Shown piece after piece: positions 7,670-15,923 of a DNA stretch of 63,755 nucleotides. Under the pieces are notes generated by a model. It saw only the letters and a list, made by a program, of their open reading frames with translations, searched no databases and had not been told where the DNA came from. Within the stretch, counting starts at the first letter, position 1; every line of letters starts with the position of its first letter. Origin of the DNA: ZC4RG42 sp036676355. GTDB taxonomy: Bacteria > Pseudomonadota > Gammaproteobacteria > Burkholderiales > SG8-39. The stretch covers positions 1 to 63,755 of the forward strand of contig JAKFDA010000004.1 of assembly GCA_036676355.1 (NCBI GenBank), written 5' to 3'. The position numbers were made by a program, and so were the translations under genes.

Positions 7670-9421
7670 ATGCGCTATCTCGCTCTGGCCGTGGATTACG
7701 ACGGCACGCTTGCTCACCACGGTACCGTGTCTCCGGCCACCGTGGAGGCGTTGAAACAATTGGCGGCCACTGGTCGCAAGCTCATTCTGGTGACAGGGCG
7801 CGAACTCGATGAGTTGCTCGGCGTGTTCGCCGATATCGATCTGTTCGACCGGGTCGTCGCCGAAAACGGCGCGCTGCTCTATCGTCCCGGCACGCGCGAA
7901 CGAGTGCCGCTGGGAGATCCGCCCCCGGAGGCGTTCGTTCAGGCGCTGCGGCAAAAAGGTGTGCCGCTGGCAGTCGGCGCTTCGATTGTCGCGACGGTCA
8001 CGCCGCATGAAATCGAGGTGCTCGAAGCCATACGCCAACACGGTCTCGAGTTGCAGGTCATCTTCAACAAGGGCGCTGTCATGGTGCTGCCGCCGAACGT
8101 CAACAAAGCGTCCGGCCTGGCGGTCGCGCTCGAAGAACTGCGCATGTCCTGCCACAACGTGGTCGGCGTGGGCGACGCCGAAAACGATCACGCGCTGTTG
8201 CATTCCTGCGAATACGCCGTGGCGGTTGCGAACGCGGTGCCTACGCTCCAGGCCGAGGCGGACCGCACGACCGCCGGGAGTCACGGCGACGGCGTGGTCG
8301 AACTCATCGAGGATTTGATCGCGGACGATCTGCGTGCGGCTTCCGCGCATCAGAAGCGCCATCAACTGCCGCTGGGCAAGCGCGATGACGGCAGCGAAGT
8401 TCAAATTCCGCCGGCGTGGCGCAACATTCTCATCGCCGGCTCGTCCGGCAGCGGCAAGTCGACTTTGGCAAGCGGTCTGTTGGAGCGTCTGGGCGCGGGA
8501 GGTTATCAGCTCTGCGTCATCGACCCTGAAGGCGATTACGAAGAACTCGAAGATGCCATCGTGCTGGGTGACAGCGATCACGGTCCGTCGACGAGCGAGG
8601 TGCTGACCGCGCTGGAGAAGCCCGACACCAACGTGGTCGTGAATTTGATCGGCTTGCCGCTGCAGGATCGACCTGCGTTCTTCCTCGGGCTGTTGCCGCA
8701 TTTGCAGGAGCTGCGCTCGAAAACGGGACGGCCGCACTGGATACTCGTGGACGAGACGCATCATCTGCTGCCGACGGATTGGGAATCCGCTTCGTCGATG
8801 CTGGGCGAAGGATTGACGTCGATGATCTATGTCACGGTGCACCCGGACTGGGTCGCGCCGGATGTACTGCGCGGCGTCGATATCGTTGCCGCGCTGGGTG
8901 AAGATCCGGGCGAAACACTGCAAAATTTCGCTCGCGCGGCAAACATCCATGCACCTACTTCGTCGAAGGGCGAGCTTGAACCGGGGCGGGCGCTGGTATG
9001 GTTCAGGGACTCAGCCGAGCCGCCGTTCGAAATGAAAATCGAGCCGAGCCGCACCGAGCGCCGCCGTCATCGCCGCAAGTATGCGGAAGGCGAACTGCCG
9101 CCGGATCGCAGTTTCTATTTTCGCGGCCCGTCCAGAAAGTTGAATCTGCGCGCACAGAATCTGATGTTGTTCACCCAGATGGCGGAAGGCATCGACGACG
9201 AAACATGGCTCCATCATCTGCACCAGGGAGACTATTCGCGCTGGATGCAGGACTGCGTCAAGGACGACGATCTGGCGGAGCAGGTGCGCGAGATCGAAGA
9301 AGACGATGCCTTGTCACCGCAGGACAGCCGGTTGCGGGTGAGGGAGGCAGTAGAGGAGCATTACACGCTTCCGGCGACGAACCAGCCCGGCTCGGCTGCC
9401 GTTCCCACGCGCCGGACTTGA
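7670..9421 (+). CDS. HAD phosphatase fused to a P-loop ATPase
   Basis: A 583-residue two-domain protein. Residues about 1-215 are a HAD-IIB (Cof-like) phosphatase with nucleophile motif DYDGT, motif II LVTGR, NKASGLAVAL and the acidic motif GVGDAENDHALL. Residues about 240-430 carry a Walker A GSSGSGKST, CVIDPEGDYEELE and Walker B WILVDETHHLLP, as in HerA/DUF87-like ATPases. The C-terminal 130 residues are charged, with SFYFRGPSRKLNLRAQNL and an acidic REIEEDDALS stretch. ATG 7670 is preferred because it begins the HAD strand; an upstream in-frame start at 7622 lacks support. The substrate is unknown. It stands alone between a terminator and a convergent receiver gene. Confidence 0.9.
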   Translation: MRYLALAVDYDGTLAHHGTVSPATVEALKQLAATGRKLILVTGRELDELLGVFADIDLFDRVVAENGALLYRPGTRERVPLGDPPPEAFVQALRQKGVPLAVGASIVATVTPHEIEVLEAIRQHGLELQVIFNKGAVMVLPPNVNKASGLAVALEELRMSCHNVVGVGDAENDHALLHSCEYAVAVANAVPTLQAEADRTTAGSHGDGVVELIEDLIADDLRAASAHQKRHQLPLGKRDDGSEVQIPPAWRNILIAGSSGSGKSTLASGLLERLGAGGYQLCVIDPEGDYEELEDAIVLGDSDHGPSTSEVLTALEKPDTNVVVNLIGLPLQDRPAFFLGLLPHLQELRSKTGRPHWILVDETHHLLPTDWESASSMLGEGLTSMIYVTVHPDWVAPDVLRGVDIVAALGEDPGETLQNFARAANIHAPTSSKGELEPGRALVWFRDSAEPPFEMKIEPSRTERRRHRRKYAEGELPPDRSFYFRGPSRKLNLRAQNLMLFTQMAEGIDDETWLHHLHQGDYSRWMQDCVKDDDLAEQVREIEEDDALSPQDSRLRVREAVEEHYTLPATNQPGSAAVPTRRT

Positions 9422-9429
9422 ACCCCACT

Positions 9430-9822
9430 TCAGTCGCCGATCTCATTTTTCACCGCGCGCAGCAGGTCATCCATGTCCAGCGGCTTGTGCAGGTAGGCGT
9501 TCCACAAGCCGTCTTTGCGATCCGTCGGCTCGCTCGCAGCGCTCATCATGATGATCGGAACATCCTGCCATGCCGGATTCGAGCGCACTCGTTTACAGAA
9601 CTCGATGCCGTCCATCACCGGCATCATCCAATCGGTCAGAATCAATGCGGGCCGCTCCAGCGCGAGTTTTTCGAGCGCGAGCAGCGCGCTGGGTGTGGTG
9701 ACGACATCATAGTTCTGCATGCCGAGTATCAATTCGAGAATGGCGCGCACGTCGAATTCATCGTCCACGATGAGGATGCTTTTCATCGCGCCGGACGGTT
9801 CGCTGCTGGAGTTTCCCGGCAT
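9430..9822 (-). CDS. Single-domain response regulator (CheY-like)
   Basis: A 130-residue receiver domain with no output domain. It shows the acidic pair in ILIVDDEFD, the phospho-acceptor Asp in LILTDWMMPVMDG, the Ser/Thr position in MMSAAS and the Lys in YLHKPLD. It starts two bases after the KaiC-like gene ends, so the two are surely co-transcribed. A receiver paired with a KaiC-type ATPase suggests that phosphorylation by an unlinked kinase feeds into the KaiC-like protein; this is inference. Confidence 0.93.
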   Translation of the reverse strand: MPGNSSSEPSGAMKSILIVDDEFDVRAILELILGMQNYDVVTTPSALLALEKLALERPALILTDWMMPVMDGIEFCKRVRSNPAWQDVPIIMMSAASEPTDRKDGLWNAYLHKPLDMDDLLRAVKNEIGD

Positions 9823-9824
9823 GC

Positions 9825-11252
9825 CTAGCGCTCCGCGAGAAACACTTGCGCGCTGCCGTTGTCCGGCGCGACACGTATACCCTGGCTCTCGATCCAGAAT
9901 TCGCGCACGCCGAGATCGTGTCCGCTTTCGCGCTGCTTGATCACGGCGACTGTGCGCCGCATGGTCGCCTGATGCACAGTATGGCGCACCAGCATAAGGT
10001 TCTCGGCGAGCGTCGATATGGAAAGCAGCGACGGAGCGACCTCCCGTGCGAACAGCGGCGTTTCATCAGTATAGAGCGTGGTCACCTGCATGCGGCGCAG
10101 TTCTTCCACGAGCGCATTGAAGAACATGCCGAGCCGTTCAGGGCGCACCGCGCTTTGCAGAAACCCTTTAAGACCGTCGATCACGATGCGGCGTACATTG
10201 CGCCTGGCAACGTTGTCGAGCAGCGCGGTAGTCAATTCGTCCATACGATGTTCCAGTACCGGTTGCCAGATGATATCGAGCGTTCCCGCTGCATATGCGG
10301 CGCCCAGCGGCATATTGAGCACGGCGGCCTTGCTGAGCAATCTCGACGGCGATTCGTAAAAACCGAAAAAGAGCGAGGATTCGTTCAACGTTGTGCCTTG
10401 GTTGAGGAAGTGCAGGCCCATGGTTGTCTTGCCCGAGCCGGGCGGGCCGAGCAGACACGTCACACTGCCGCGTATGACGCCGCCGTGCAGCATCTCGTCG
10501 AAGCCTTCGATGCCGAATGCCACGCGTCCGTCGTCTTCCGATGAGCTTGACCGAATGACGGTCGCTTCCAAGCGCGGAAATACCTCGATCCCGGCCGAAC
10601 TGATGGTGAAAACATGGCGGCCTTCGATCTGCGCAGATGCGCGCATCTTGTGTACTTCCAGTTCACGCGTGCTACGCATGCCGACCGAGTGGCGGTCCAG
10701 TTCGATCACGCCGTCCATGAGTGTCTTCTCGGCCCAGCCCTCGGAAGCGCCGCCCGGCGAAAGCAGCAGACAGAGACATTTCGTCGTGGTGATGAGCGTG
10801 CTGAGTTCGTAGACGAACTCGGCCACCGCGCCGGGTTCCGGCGTCAATGTATGAATGCTGCGATAACCGTCGATGACCAGAATGGCCGGCCGATGTTCGG
10901 ACACCGCATGTGCGATGAGTTGCAGCAGGCCGCTCAATCCGGCTGATTTGAGCTCCTGATAACCGCTGGTCAGAATCACCCGGTCCGGTATCAAGCTGTT
11001 GTCGAGAAAGTCGAACGCACGCAGGTTGTTGATCAGTTTCCCGTGCGACTCGGCGATCAGAGTGACGTACAGGATTTTCTTGCCCGCGCGCGCATGATGA
11101 AAGCAGATCTGCGCCGACAAGATGGTTTTACCTGCGCCCGCCGGGCCTTCGATCATGTAGATCCCATGCTGGAACAGACCGCCGCCGAGGACGGTGTCGA
11201 GGCCCGCGATGCCGGTAGAGAGGCGCGGTATGGTGCTGCTGGATTCAGTCAT
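9825..11252 (-). CDS. KaiC-like two-domain RecA ATPase
   Basis: The 475-residue protein has two KaiC/RecA-like repeats. Domain 1 starts STGIAGLDTVLGGGL with Walker A GPAGAGKT and Walker B-type LVIDGYRSIH. Domain 2 starts FGIEGFDEMLHGGV with GPPGSGKTTMG, FYESPSRLL and VRRIVIDGLKGFL. Length and layout match non-cyanobacterial KaiC homologues. There is no kaiA or kaiB nearby, and the KaiC autophosphorylation Ser/Thr pair is not evident. It sits downstream of the GT2/PIG-L/methyltransferase run on the same strand (72 bp gap) and upstream of a receiver gene. Involvement in signalling or stress is inferred. Confidence 0.9.
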   Translation of the reverse strand: MTESSSTIPRLSTGIAGLDTVLGGGLFQHGIYMIEGPAGAGKTILSAQICFHHARAGKKILYVTLIAESHGKLINNLRAFDFLDNSLIPDRVILTSGYQELKSAGLSGLLQLIAHAVSEHRPAILVIDGYRSIHTLTPEPGAVAEFVYELSTLITTTKCLCLLLSPGGASEGWAEKTLMDGVIELDRHSVGMRSTRELEVHKMRASAQIEGRHVFTISSAGIEVFPRLEATVIRSSSSEDDGRVAFGIEGFDEMLHGGVIRGSVTCLLGPPGSGKTTMGLHFLNQGTTLNESSLFFGFYESPSRLLSKAAVLNMPLGAAYAAGTLDIIWQPVLEHRMDELTTALLDNVARRNVRRIVIDGLKGFLQSAVRPERLGMFFNALVEELRRMQVTTLYTDETPLFAREVAPSLLSISTLAENLMLVRHTVHQATMRRTVAVIKQRESGHDLGVREFWIESQGIRVAPDNGSAQVFLAER

Positions 11253-11324
11253 CGGACGAGTCCCGAAGTTGAGTTGAGGCTGCGCCCAAGCGCTGCGGCC
11301 GCACGAGGCGATTATCGGCGCGTA

Positions 11325-12185
11325 TCAATCGTGCTGCACCAATTGCAGTGCGTGCTCTACGCGCGATGGAATCACACGCCGGTTGCGCAATACCCAGGGC
11401 ACGGCGCTTAACGCTTCGGCGGCACCGCGCATGCGGGACGGATCGAGCATTGCCGTGCGCATCAAGCGCGCGGTTTCGTGCGCAGCGCTTTTCCACGGGC
11501 GGCGCAGCCATGCGCACCACAGACTGTTGCGCAGCAGCAACCGACGCCGCGCGGTCGTGTCGCGCGCCATCGATGGATGGTGATGCACGATGACGGAAGG
11601 TACGTATGCCATGTGCCAGCCTGCCGCCATCAGGTCGAGCGCGAGCAGTGCTTCCTCCTTGCCCAGGAAAAAACGCGGCTGATAGCCGCCGACTTCCGTG
11701 AAAGCATTGCGTCGCATGATACAGGCGCCGGCGAGGCAGCCGAGTACCGCGGTGCCGGGCACACCAAGCTCGTTCGGCAACGGACTGCGCGCCATACGCG
11801 CGCATGCGGGATCGATGCGCGCATCGCTGCCTACCAGTACACATGCGGTCAGTGCGGCCAGGCGCGGAAAGGAATCCATCACGCTCGATGCGCGGGCCAG
11901 TGCGCCGGGCGCCCACCAGGTATCGTCGTCGCAGAACGCGACGTAGGGCGTCTGCGCCGCGATCGCGCCTGCGTTACGCCCCGCGGCGCCGATATTATGG
12001 CGCAATCGAATCATGCGGCAGTCCGGATAACGTGCGATCGCTGCGTCGGCGCTGCCGTCGGTGGAGGCGTTATCGACCACATGGATGGCGTATGGCGCTT
12101 CCAGTTCATGCAGTTTGTCGAGCGTGCGCAACAACTCGTGTTTACGATTGTGCGTCAGAACGACGATCGAGACGCGATTGATCAT
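11325..12185 (-). CDS. Glycosyltransferase family 2
   Basis: The 286-residue cytoplasmic GT-A glycosyltransferase opens with VSIVVLTHNRKHELLRTLDK, has VVDNASTDGS and HNIGAAGRNAGA for nucleotide-sugar binding, and AFCDDDTWW as the DxD metal motif. GGYQPRFFLGKEEALLALDL is the acceptor-side motif of rhamnosyltransferase-like GT2 enzymes. The ATG at 12185 overlaps the stop of the PIG-L gene (ATGA). With the methyltransferase and deacetylase it probably builds or modifies a surface glycan or glycolipid; donor and acceptor are unknown. Confidence 0.93.
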   Translation of the reverse strand: MINRVSIVVLTHNRKHELLRTLDKLHELEAPYAIHVVDNASTDGSADAAIARYPDCRMIRLRHNIGAAGRNAGAIAAQTPYVAFCDDDTWWAPGALARASSVMDSFPRLAALTACVLVGSDARIDPACARMARSPLPNELGVPGTAVLGCLAGACIMRRNAFTEVGGYQPRFFLGKEEALLALDLMAAGWHMAYVPSVIVHHHPSMARDTTARRRLLLRNSLWCAWLRRPWKSAAHETARLMRTAMLDPSRMRGAAEALSAVPWVLRNRRVIPSRVEHALQLVQHD

Positions 12186-12886
12186 CGATGCACTGCCCGC
12201 GTGGTTTCGATACGCCGCATTTGCCAATACCCCTCCGGTTGCTCGATGTCGGCGTGGCCGGGCCGTCCGGGCGTGGCGAGGCCCGCAAGCTGCGAGCAAT
12301 AGCACTGCGCCGCGCGGCGTTTCAGCGAGCGCGCGTGCGCCGACGGAGAAAATGGCTGTCTCGTCGTTTTCCAGCCGGCCTGTCGCAGCAGCGAAAGGCG
12401 TTCGTCCAGCCGAGCATCAAGCCGGCGATACAGCGCATCTTCGTAGGCATAGCAGGTACATGTGAATTGCGGCAATACATGCAGCGCCGCTTCATGCACG
12501 GCGCAATGATCGGAGTGAAACAAGCCGAGCGGAAACATCAGCGTATCGGGTTGCATGCGCGCAATTTCACGGTGCAGTACCCGCGCGAGAGTTTCGGTCG
12601 ACGGTGTGGCTGCATATTGCGCGTCGAGAAACATCAGCCAGGTCGGCGTGGCATGAAGCAGTTCAAGCGCCGCGGAGTCTTCCATGCGACGCAAACGCAT
12701 CACTTCGTCGCCCTCAACAAAGCCGCAGTCGCGATCCCAACCGGTGAGCGTTTGACCGGGTGGTTGATTTCCTGCGAATACCGTAATTACCGCTGCGCCG
12801 GGATGCGATGCCAGCATGGCGCCGCAAGCGAACACGGCATCGTCGAGATGCGGCGAGACGATGAGTAAACGACCGAGCGCAGTCAT
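12182..12886 (-). CDS. PIG-L (LmbE-like) deacetylase
   Basis: The 234-residue protein has the zinc motif variant SPHLDDAVFACG (family consensus HPDD), the central RRMEDSAALELL segment and the FHSDHCAVHEA motif with the third zinc ligand. The family removes N-acetyl groups from GlcNAc-type substrates. It overlaps both neighbours (methyltransferase upstream, GT2 downstream), which points to one pathway: sugar transfer, deacetylation and methylation. The exact substrate cannot be read from the sequence. Confidence 0.92.
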   Translation of the reverse strand: MTALGRLLIVSPHLDDAVFACGAMLASHPGAAVITVFAGNQPPGQTLTGWDRDCGFVEGDEVMRLRRMEDSAALELLHATPTWLMFLDAQYAATPSTETLARVLHREIARMQPDTLMFPLGLFHSDHCAVHEAALHVLPQFTCTCYAYEDALYRRLDARLDERLSLLRQAGWKTTRQPFSPSAHARSLKRRAAQCYCSQLAGLATPGRPGHADIEQPEGYWQMRRIETTRAVHR

Positions 12887-13422
12887 TTGCGCGCTTCCAT
12901 GTAGAAGCTTTCGCGTTCGCGATTGTCCAGCGTCACGATCGCTTCGTATTCACTATGCGTCTGCTTGAATGTGCAGGGACGGATATGCCGAAACCCCACG
13001 TCCTCAAGCAACTCTCGCGCAAAGTCTTCCGTAAAGGGCGTGCGCACGGAGCCGTACCAGACGAGTTGCGTCACCAGCTTGCCGCCGAGACTGCGCGCGT
13101 CTTCGTCTTCAATGTGGAAGTACCGCGCATTGCCGCGCCGATAAGCATCGATCGCGCGGTCCATGTCAGGAAGGCCGAGACGCAGAACGCCGTGCGGCTT
13201 CAACACCCGCCGCACTTCCGCCAGAGCGATCGGTAGTTCCTGCCAGGCGAGATCCTGCAGCACATGCATGCCAACTGCGTAATCGAACACATTGTCGGAA
13301 AGGGGAATGCCGAGACGAAGGTCGCAGCACAGATCGATGCCTTCGATTTCGAGCATATCCAGGTTGATCCAGCCCGGCATGGGTCGCGGACCACAACCCC
13401 AGTTCAGGCGCGCGATATTCAT
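12883..13422 (-). CDS. SAM-dependent methyltransferase
   Basis: The 179-residue class I methyltransferase has the motif I variant LNWGCGPRPMPGWINLD and the acidic strand-2 end at DLCCDL. Motif IV is the FDYAVGMHVLQDL region, followed by VRRVLKPHGVLRLGLPD. Such short enzymes often sit in polysaccharide or small-molecule clusters. The ATG at 13422 starts just before the conserved N-terminus; the open frame upstream lacks family similarity. It is the first gene of the overlapping methyltransferase/PIG-L/GT2 run and is divergent from earP. Confidence 0.9.
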   Translation of the reverse strand: MNIARLNWGCGPRPMPGWINLDMLEIEGIDLCCDLRLGIPLSDNVFDYAVGMHVLQDLAWQELPIALAEVRRVLKPHGVLRLGLPDMDRAIDAYRRGNARYFHIEDEDARSLGGKLVTQLVWYGSVRTPFTEDFARELLEDVGFRHIRPCTFKQTHSEYEAIVTLDNRERESFYMEARK

Positions 13423-13594
13423 TATGAGTTGGCAGGGGCGCTTATATCGGCACTTCGAAGCAACCCTCATGCCGTTATACGGCGGTGGCAGGTGGAGCGA
13501 AGGCAGTAGAGCGGTAGTGACGTGTTGCGCTCGGCCGTACGCTGCTCTTACTCTCCGCACTCGACTCTCGGCTCTCGGCTGCCCGGCTGCCCTT

Positions 13595-14746
13595 ATGTGG
13601 GATGTGTTCTGTTCCGTCGTGGATAACTACGGCGATGTCGGTTTTTCATGGCGCCTCGCGCGCATTCTGGTGCGCGAGCACGACATCCCTGTCCGTTTGT
13701 GGATCGACGACATGCACGCGTTTACCGTACTCGATCGAGGTGCGGATGCGACCGCTGCCGTGCAGTTGCGGCAGGGCGTGGAGGTGCGCGCCTGGAGCGA
13801 TCCATTTCCCGAGGTCGAACCGGGCGAAGTTGTGATCGAAGCCTTCGGCTGCGCGCTGCCGGACACTCATCTTTCGGCCATGACCCGTAGAAGTCCGCCG
13901 TCGGTGTGGATCAATCTCGAATATCTCAGCGCCGAAGACTGGGTAAACGGTTGCCACGGTCTGCCTTCGCCGCATCCGCGCCTGCCGCTACGCAAGCATT
14001 TCTTCTTTCCCGGCTTTGACGAGCGGACCGGCGGTCTGCTGCGCGAACGGGATCTTATTCGGGAGCGCGACGCCTTCCGCAACGATGCGTCGGCACCGGC
14101 CGCGTTCTGGCAAAGCCGCGGCGTACCGATGGCGCGCCCGGATGAATTACGCGTTTCGCTTTTCTGTTATGACAACCCGGCCTTGCCGGGACTGCTCGAA
14201 GCCTGGTCGCGCGGTTTGCAACCCGTGACCTGTCTGGCGCCGGAGGGCCGGGCGGTGGCGCAGATCGCCCGTTTTTTTGGCGCGACCGCGGCAAAGCCGG
14301 GGGATCGTTTCAAACGCGACGCATTGGACGTGCATATCCTGCCGTTCACCGATCAACCCGCTTACGACCGCCTGCTGTGGGCCTGCGATCTGAATTTCGT
14401 GCGCGGGGAGGATTCGTTCGTGCGTGCCCAGTGGGCCGCCCGGCCGCTGGTGTGGCATATCTATCCTCAGGCCGAGCAGGCGCACCACGTCAAGCTTGCA
14501 GCCTTTCTCGATCGCTACTGCTCGGTATCGCCTGAAAGCACGGCCGAGGCCGCCGCGGCGACGCGCGCGCTGCACGGCGCCTGGAACGGTGTGCCCGGCG
14601 CGCCCGGCATTGACGAGGCATGGAATCATTGGCGCGGGCATGTCCGGGCGGCGCAAATTCATGCCCGGGCCTGGGCGAATAGGCGTGAACGCGGCCCCGA
14701 GCTCGCGGCGGCGCTGGTCAAATTCGCGCAAGGGCAAGTAAAATAG
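13595..14746 (+). CDS. earP: EF-P arginine rhamnosyltransferase EarP
   Basis: The 383-residue protein transfers rhamnose from dTDP-rhamnose to Arg32 of elongation factor P (GT104). It begins MWDVFCSVVDNYGDVGFSWR, the EarP signature with the catalytic Asp in DNYGDVG. The C-terminal donor-site motif is FVRGEDSFVRAQWAARPLVW, with the conserved Asp and Glu. ATG 13595 is chosen because the family begins there; the longer open frame upstream runs antisense to the methyltransferase gene. efp follows 91 bp downstream, the usual pairing, and that EF-P carries Arg32. Confidence 0.96.
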   Translation: MWDVFCSVVDNYGDVGFSWRLARILVREHDIPVRLWIDDMHAFTVLDRGADATAAVQLRQGVEVRAWSDPFPEVEPGEVVIEAFGCALPDTHLSAMTRRSPPSVWINLEYLSAEDWVNGCHGLPSPHPRLPLRKHFFFPGFDERTGGLLRERDLIRERDAFRNDASAPAAFWQSRGVPMARPDELRVSLFCYDNPALPGLLEAWSRGLQPVTCLAPEGRAVAQIARFFGATAAKPGDRFKRDALDVHILPFTDQPAYDRLLWACDLNFVRGEDSFVRAQWAARPLVWHIYPQAEQAHHVKLAAFLDRYCSVSPESTAEAAAATRALHGAWNGVPGAPGIDEAWNHWRGHVRAAQIHARAWANRRERGPELAAALVKFAQGQVK

Positions 14747-14760
14747 CCGGCTTTTTGAAA

Positions 14761-14809
14761 CCTGCGGAGTTTCCGCAGGCAATGCTTTCAACCTCCGCCC
14801 ATGGGCGGA
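14761..14809 (+). promoter_or_regulatory. Two hairpins in the earP-efp gap
   Basis: CCTGCGGA/TCCGCAGG (14761-14779, 3-base loop) and TCCGCCC/GGGCGGA (14794-14809) are two perfect inverted repeats between earP and efp. Neither is followed by a clear T-run, so they may be 5' structures of the efp mRNA or a weak attenuator. Their role is inferred. Confidence 0.35.
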
Positions 14810-14837
14810 ACCAGCGCGGGCAGGACTTTGGTTAGCT

Positions 14838-15398
14838 ATGAAAATCGCTCAGGAATTACGTGTAGGCAACGTCATCATGCTCGGCAACGACCCGATGGTG
14901 GTGCAGAAGGCCGAATTCAGTAAATCGGGCCGCAACGCTTCGGTCGTGAAAATGAAGTTCAAGAATCTGCTGACCGGCGCAGGTAGCGAAAACGTCTACC
15001 GCGCGGACGAGAAATTCGACATGGTCATGCTCGATCGCAAGGATGTGACCTACTCCTATTTCGCCGACCCCATGTATGTGTTCATGGACAGCGAATACAA
15101 CCAGTACGAGGTCGAGAAGGACAACATGGGCGACGCGCTCAGTTATCTCGAAGACGGCATGCCGTGCGAGGTGGTGTTCTACAACGGCAAGGCGATTTCG
15201 GTCGATATACCGCAATCGCTGGTGCGCGAGATTGTCTATACCGAGCCGGCCGTGCGCGGCGATACCTCCGGCAAAGTGCTGAAACCGGCCAAACTCGCGA
15301 CCGGTTACGAGGTTTCCGTTCCGCTGTTCTGCGAAACCGGCGACATGATCGAGATCGATACCCGCAGCGGCGAATATCGCCGCCGCGCCAATGGCTGA
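14838..15398 (+). CDS. efp: Elongation factor P (Arg32 type)
   Basis: The 186-residue protein has the three-barrel EF-P layout and relieves ribosome stalling at polyproline. The domain I loop reads SKSGRNAS, placing Arg at residue 32, the residue rhamnosylated by EarP. The domain III signature ending DTRSGEYRRRA closes the protein. Length is normal. It lies directly downstream of earP and is followed by a strong terminator, so it can be expressed from its own promoter or by read-through from earP. Confidence 0.98.
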   Translation: MKIAQELRVGNVIMLGNDPMVVQKAEFSKSGRNASVVKMKFKNLLTGAGSENVYRADEKFDMVMLDRKDVTYSYFADPMYVFMDSEYNQYEVEKDNMGDALSYLEDGMPCEVVFYNGKAISVDIPQSLVREIVYTEPAVRGDTSGKVLKPAKLATGYEVSVPLFCETGDMIEIDTRSGEYRRRANG

Positions 15399-15419
15399 TC
15401 GGCCGCGCTTTTCTGCATG

Positions 15420-15444
15420 ACAAAGGGCCCTCCGGGCCCTTTGT
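15420..15444 (+). terminator. Terminator after efp
   Basis: ACAAAGGGCCC and GGGCCCTTTGT form a perfect 11-bp hairpin with a 3-base loop, 22 bases after the efp stop, followed by CATTTG. The A/T-rich base of the stem suits a bidirectional terminator. Confidence 0.85.
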
Positions 15445-15710
15445 CATTTGTGCGCGCCGTTGTCATTTATGGACGCGGCCGAGCAGGCGCACCCCTCGGG
15501 CCACTCTCATCGCACCGCGCCTATGCGCTTCAGGCGCGCAACCTGCGCTCGTTCCTGCGCTGTCTGGCTCACGTTTGTTCCGTTCCCGGTTTCCTCAAAT
15601 GTGCGCTGTTGCGCGCGCGCAATCGCGGCACAGTCCTTTACGCGGCGGGCAGGCATGGGTGCTGCTTTGCATGGAGGACATAAAGCCCACTGCAACGCGG
15701 AGGAGTCACG
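15445..15710. other. Intergenic stretch without a supported gene
   Basis: About 265 bases between the efp terminator and the small 15711 gene. A GGAGGAG ribosome-binding site sits at its end (15699-15705). Minus-strand frames cross it but lack a ribosome-binding site or a recognisable family. No clear promoter hexamers were found by eye. Confidence 0.5.
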
Positions 15711-15899
15711 ATGGAATCCATGAGCACGTTGCGCTCGAACGGCACCGGCTTTCTGCATTTGTCGCGCCGTCTGCAGGCCGGTGAGCGGGTACCCATGATG
15801 CCGAGCCTTGCCGATCAACTGCTGGCCTGTCGCCTCGTGCGCGAGGTCGAATCGGACAGCGAGGCCACCGCCGACGCCGAGAATGACGACGACTTTTGA
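15711..15899 (+). CDS. Small hypothetical protein, acidic C-terminus
   Basis: The 62-residue protein is not recognised. It contains LADQLLACRLVREVES and ends in an acidic tail (ADAENDDDF). A strong GGAGGAG Shine-Dalgarno lies six bases before the ATG, which supports real translation. The next gene, encoding an exported protein, starts 24 bases after its stop, so the two probably form an operon. No TM segment or signal peptide is seen. Confidence 0.6.
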   Translation: MESMSTLRSNGTGFLHLSRRLQAGERVPMMPSLADQLLACRLVREVESDSEATADAENDDDF

Positions 15900-15923
15900 G
15901 ATACGTCCGGGCGCAGGCGAGCG

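Noticed and set aside
7589..8950. 453-codon minus-strand frame opposite the HAD/ATPase gene
   Set aside because: The opposite strand encodes a protein with intact HAD and P-loop motifs; the antisense translation is low-complexity Arg/His/Gln typical of a GC-rich shadow.
15507..15818. Minus-strand frame between efp and the small 15711 gene
   Set aside because: No ribosome-binding site, overlaps the better-supported plus-strand small gene, and no family.
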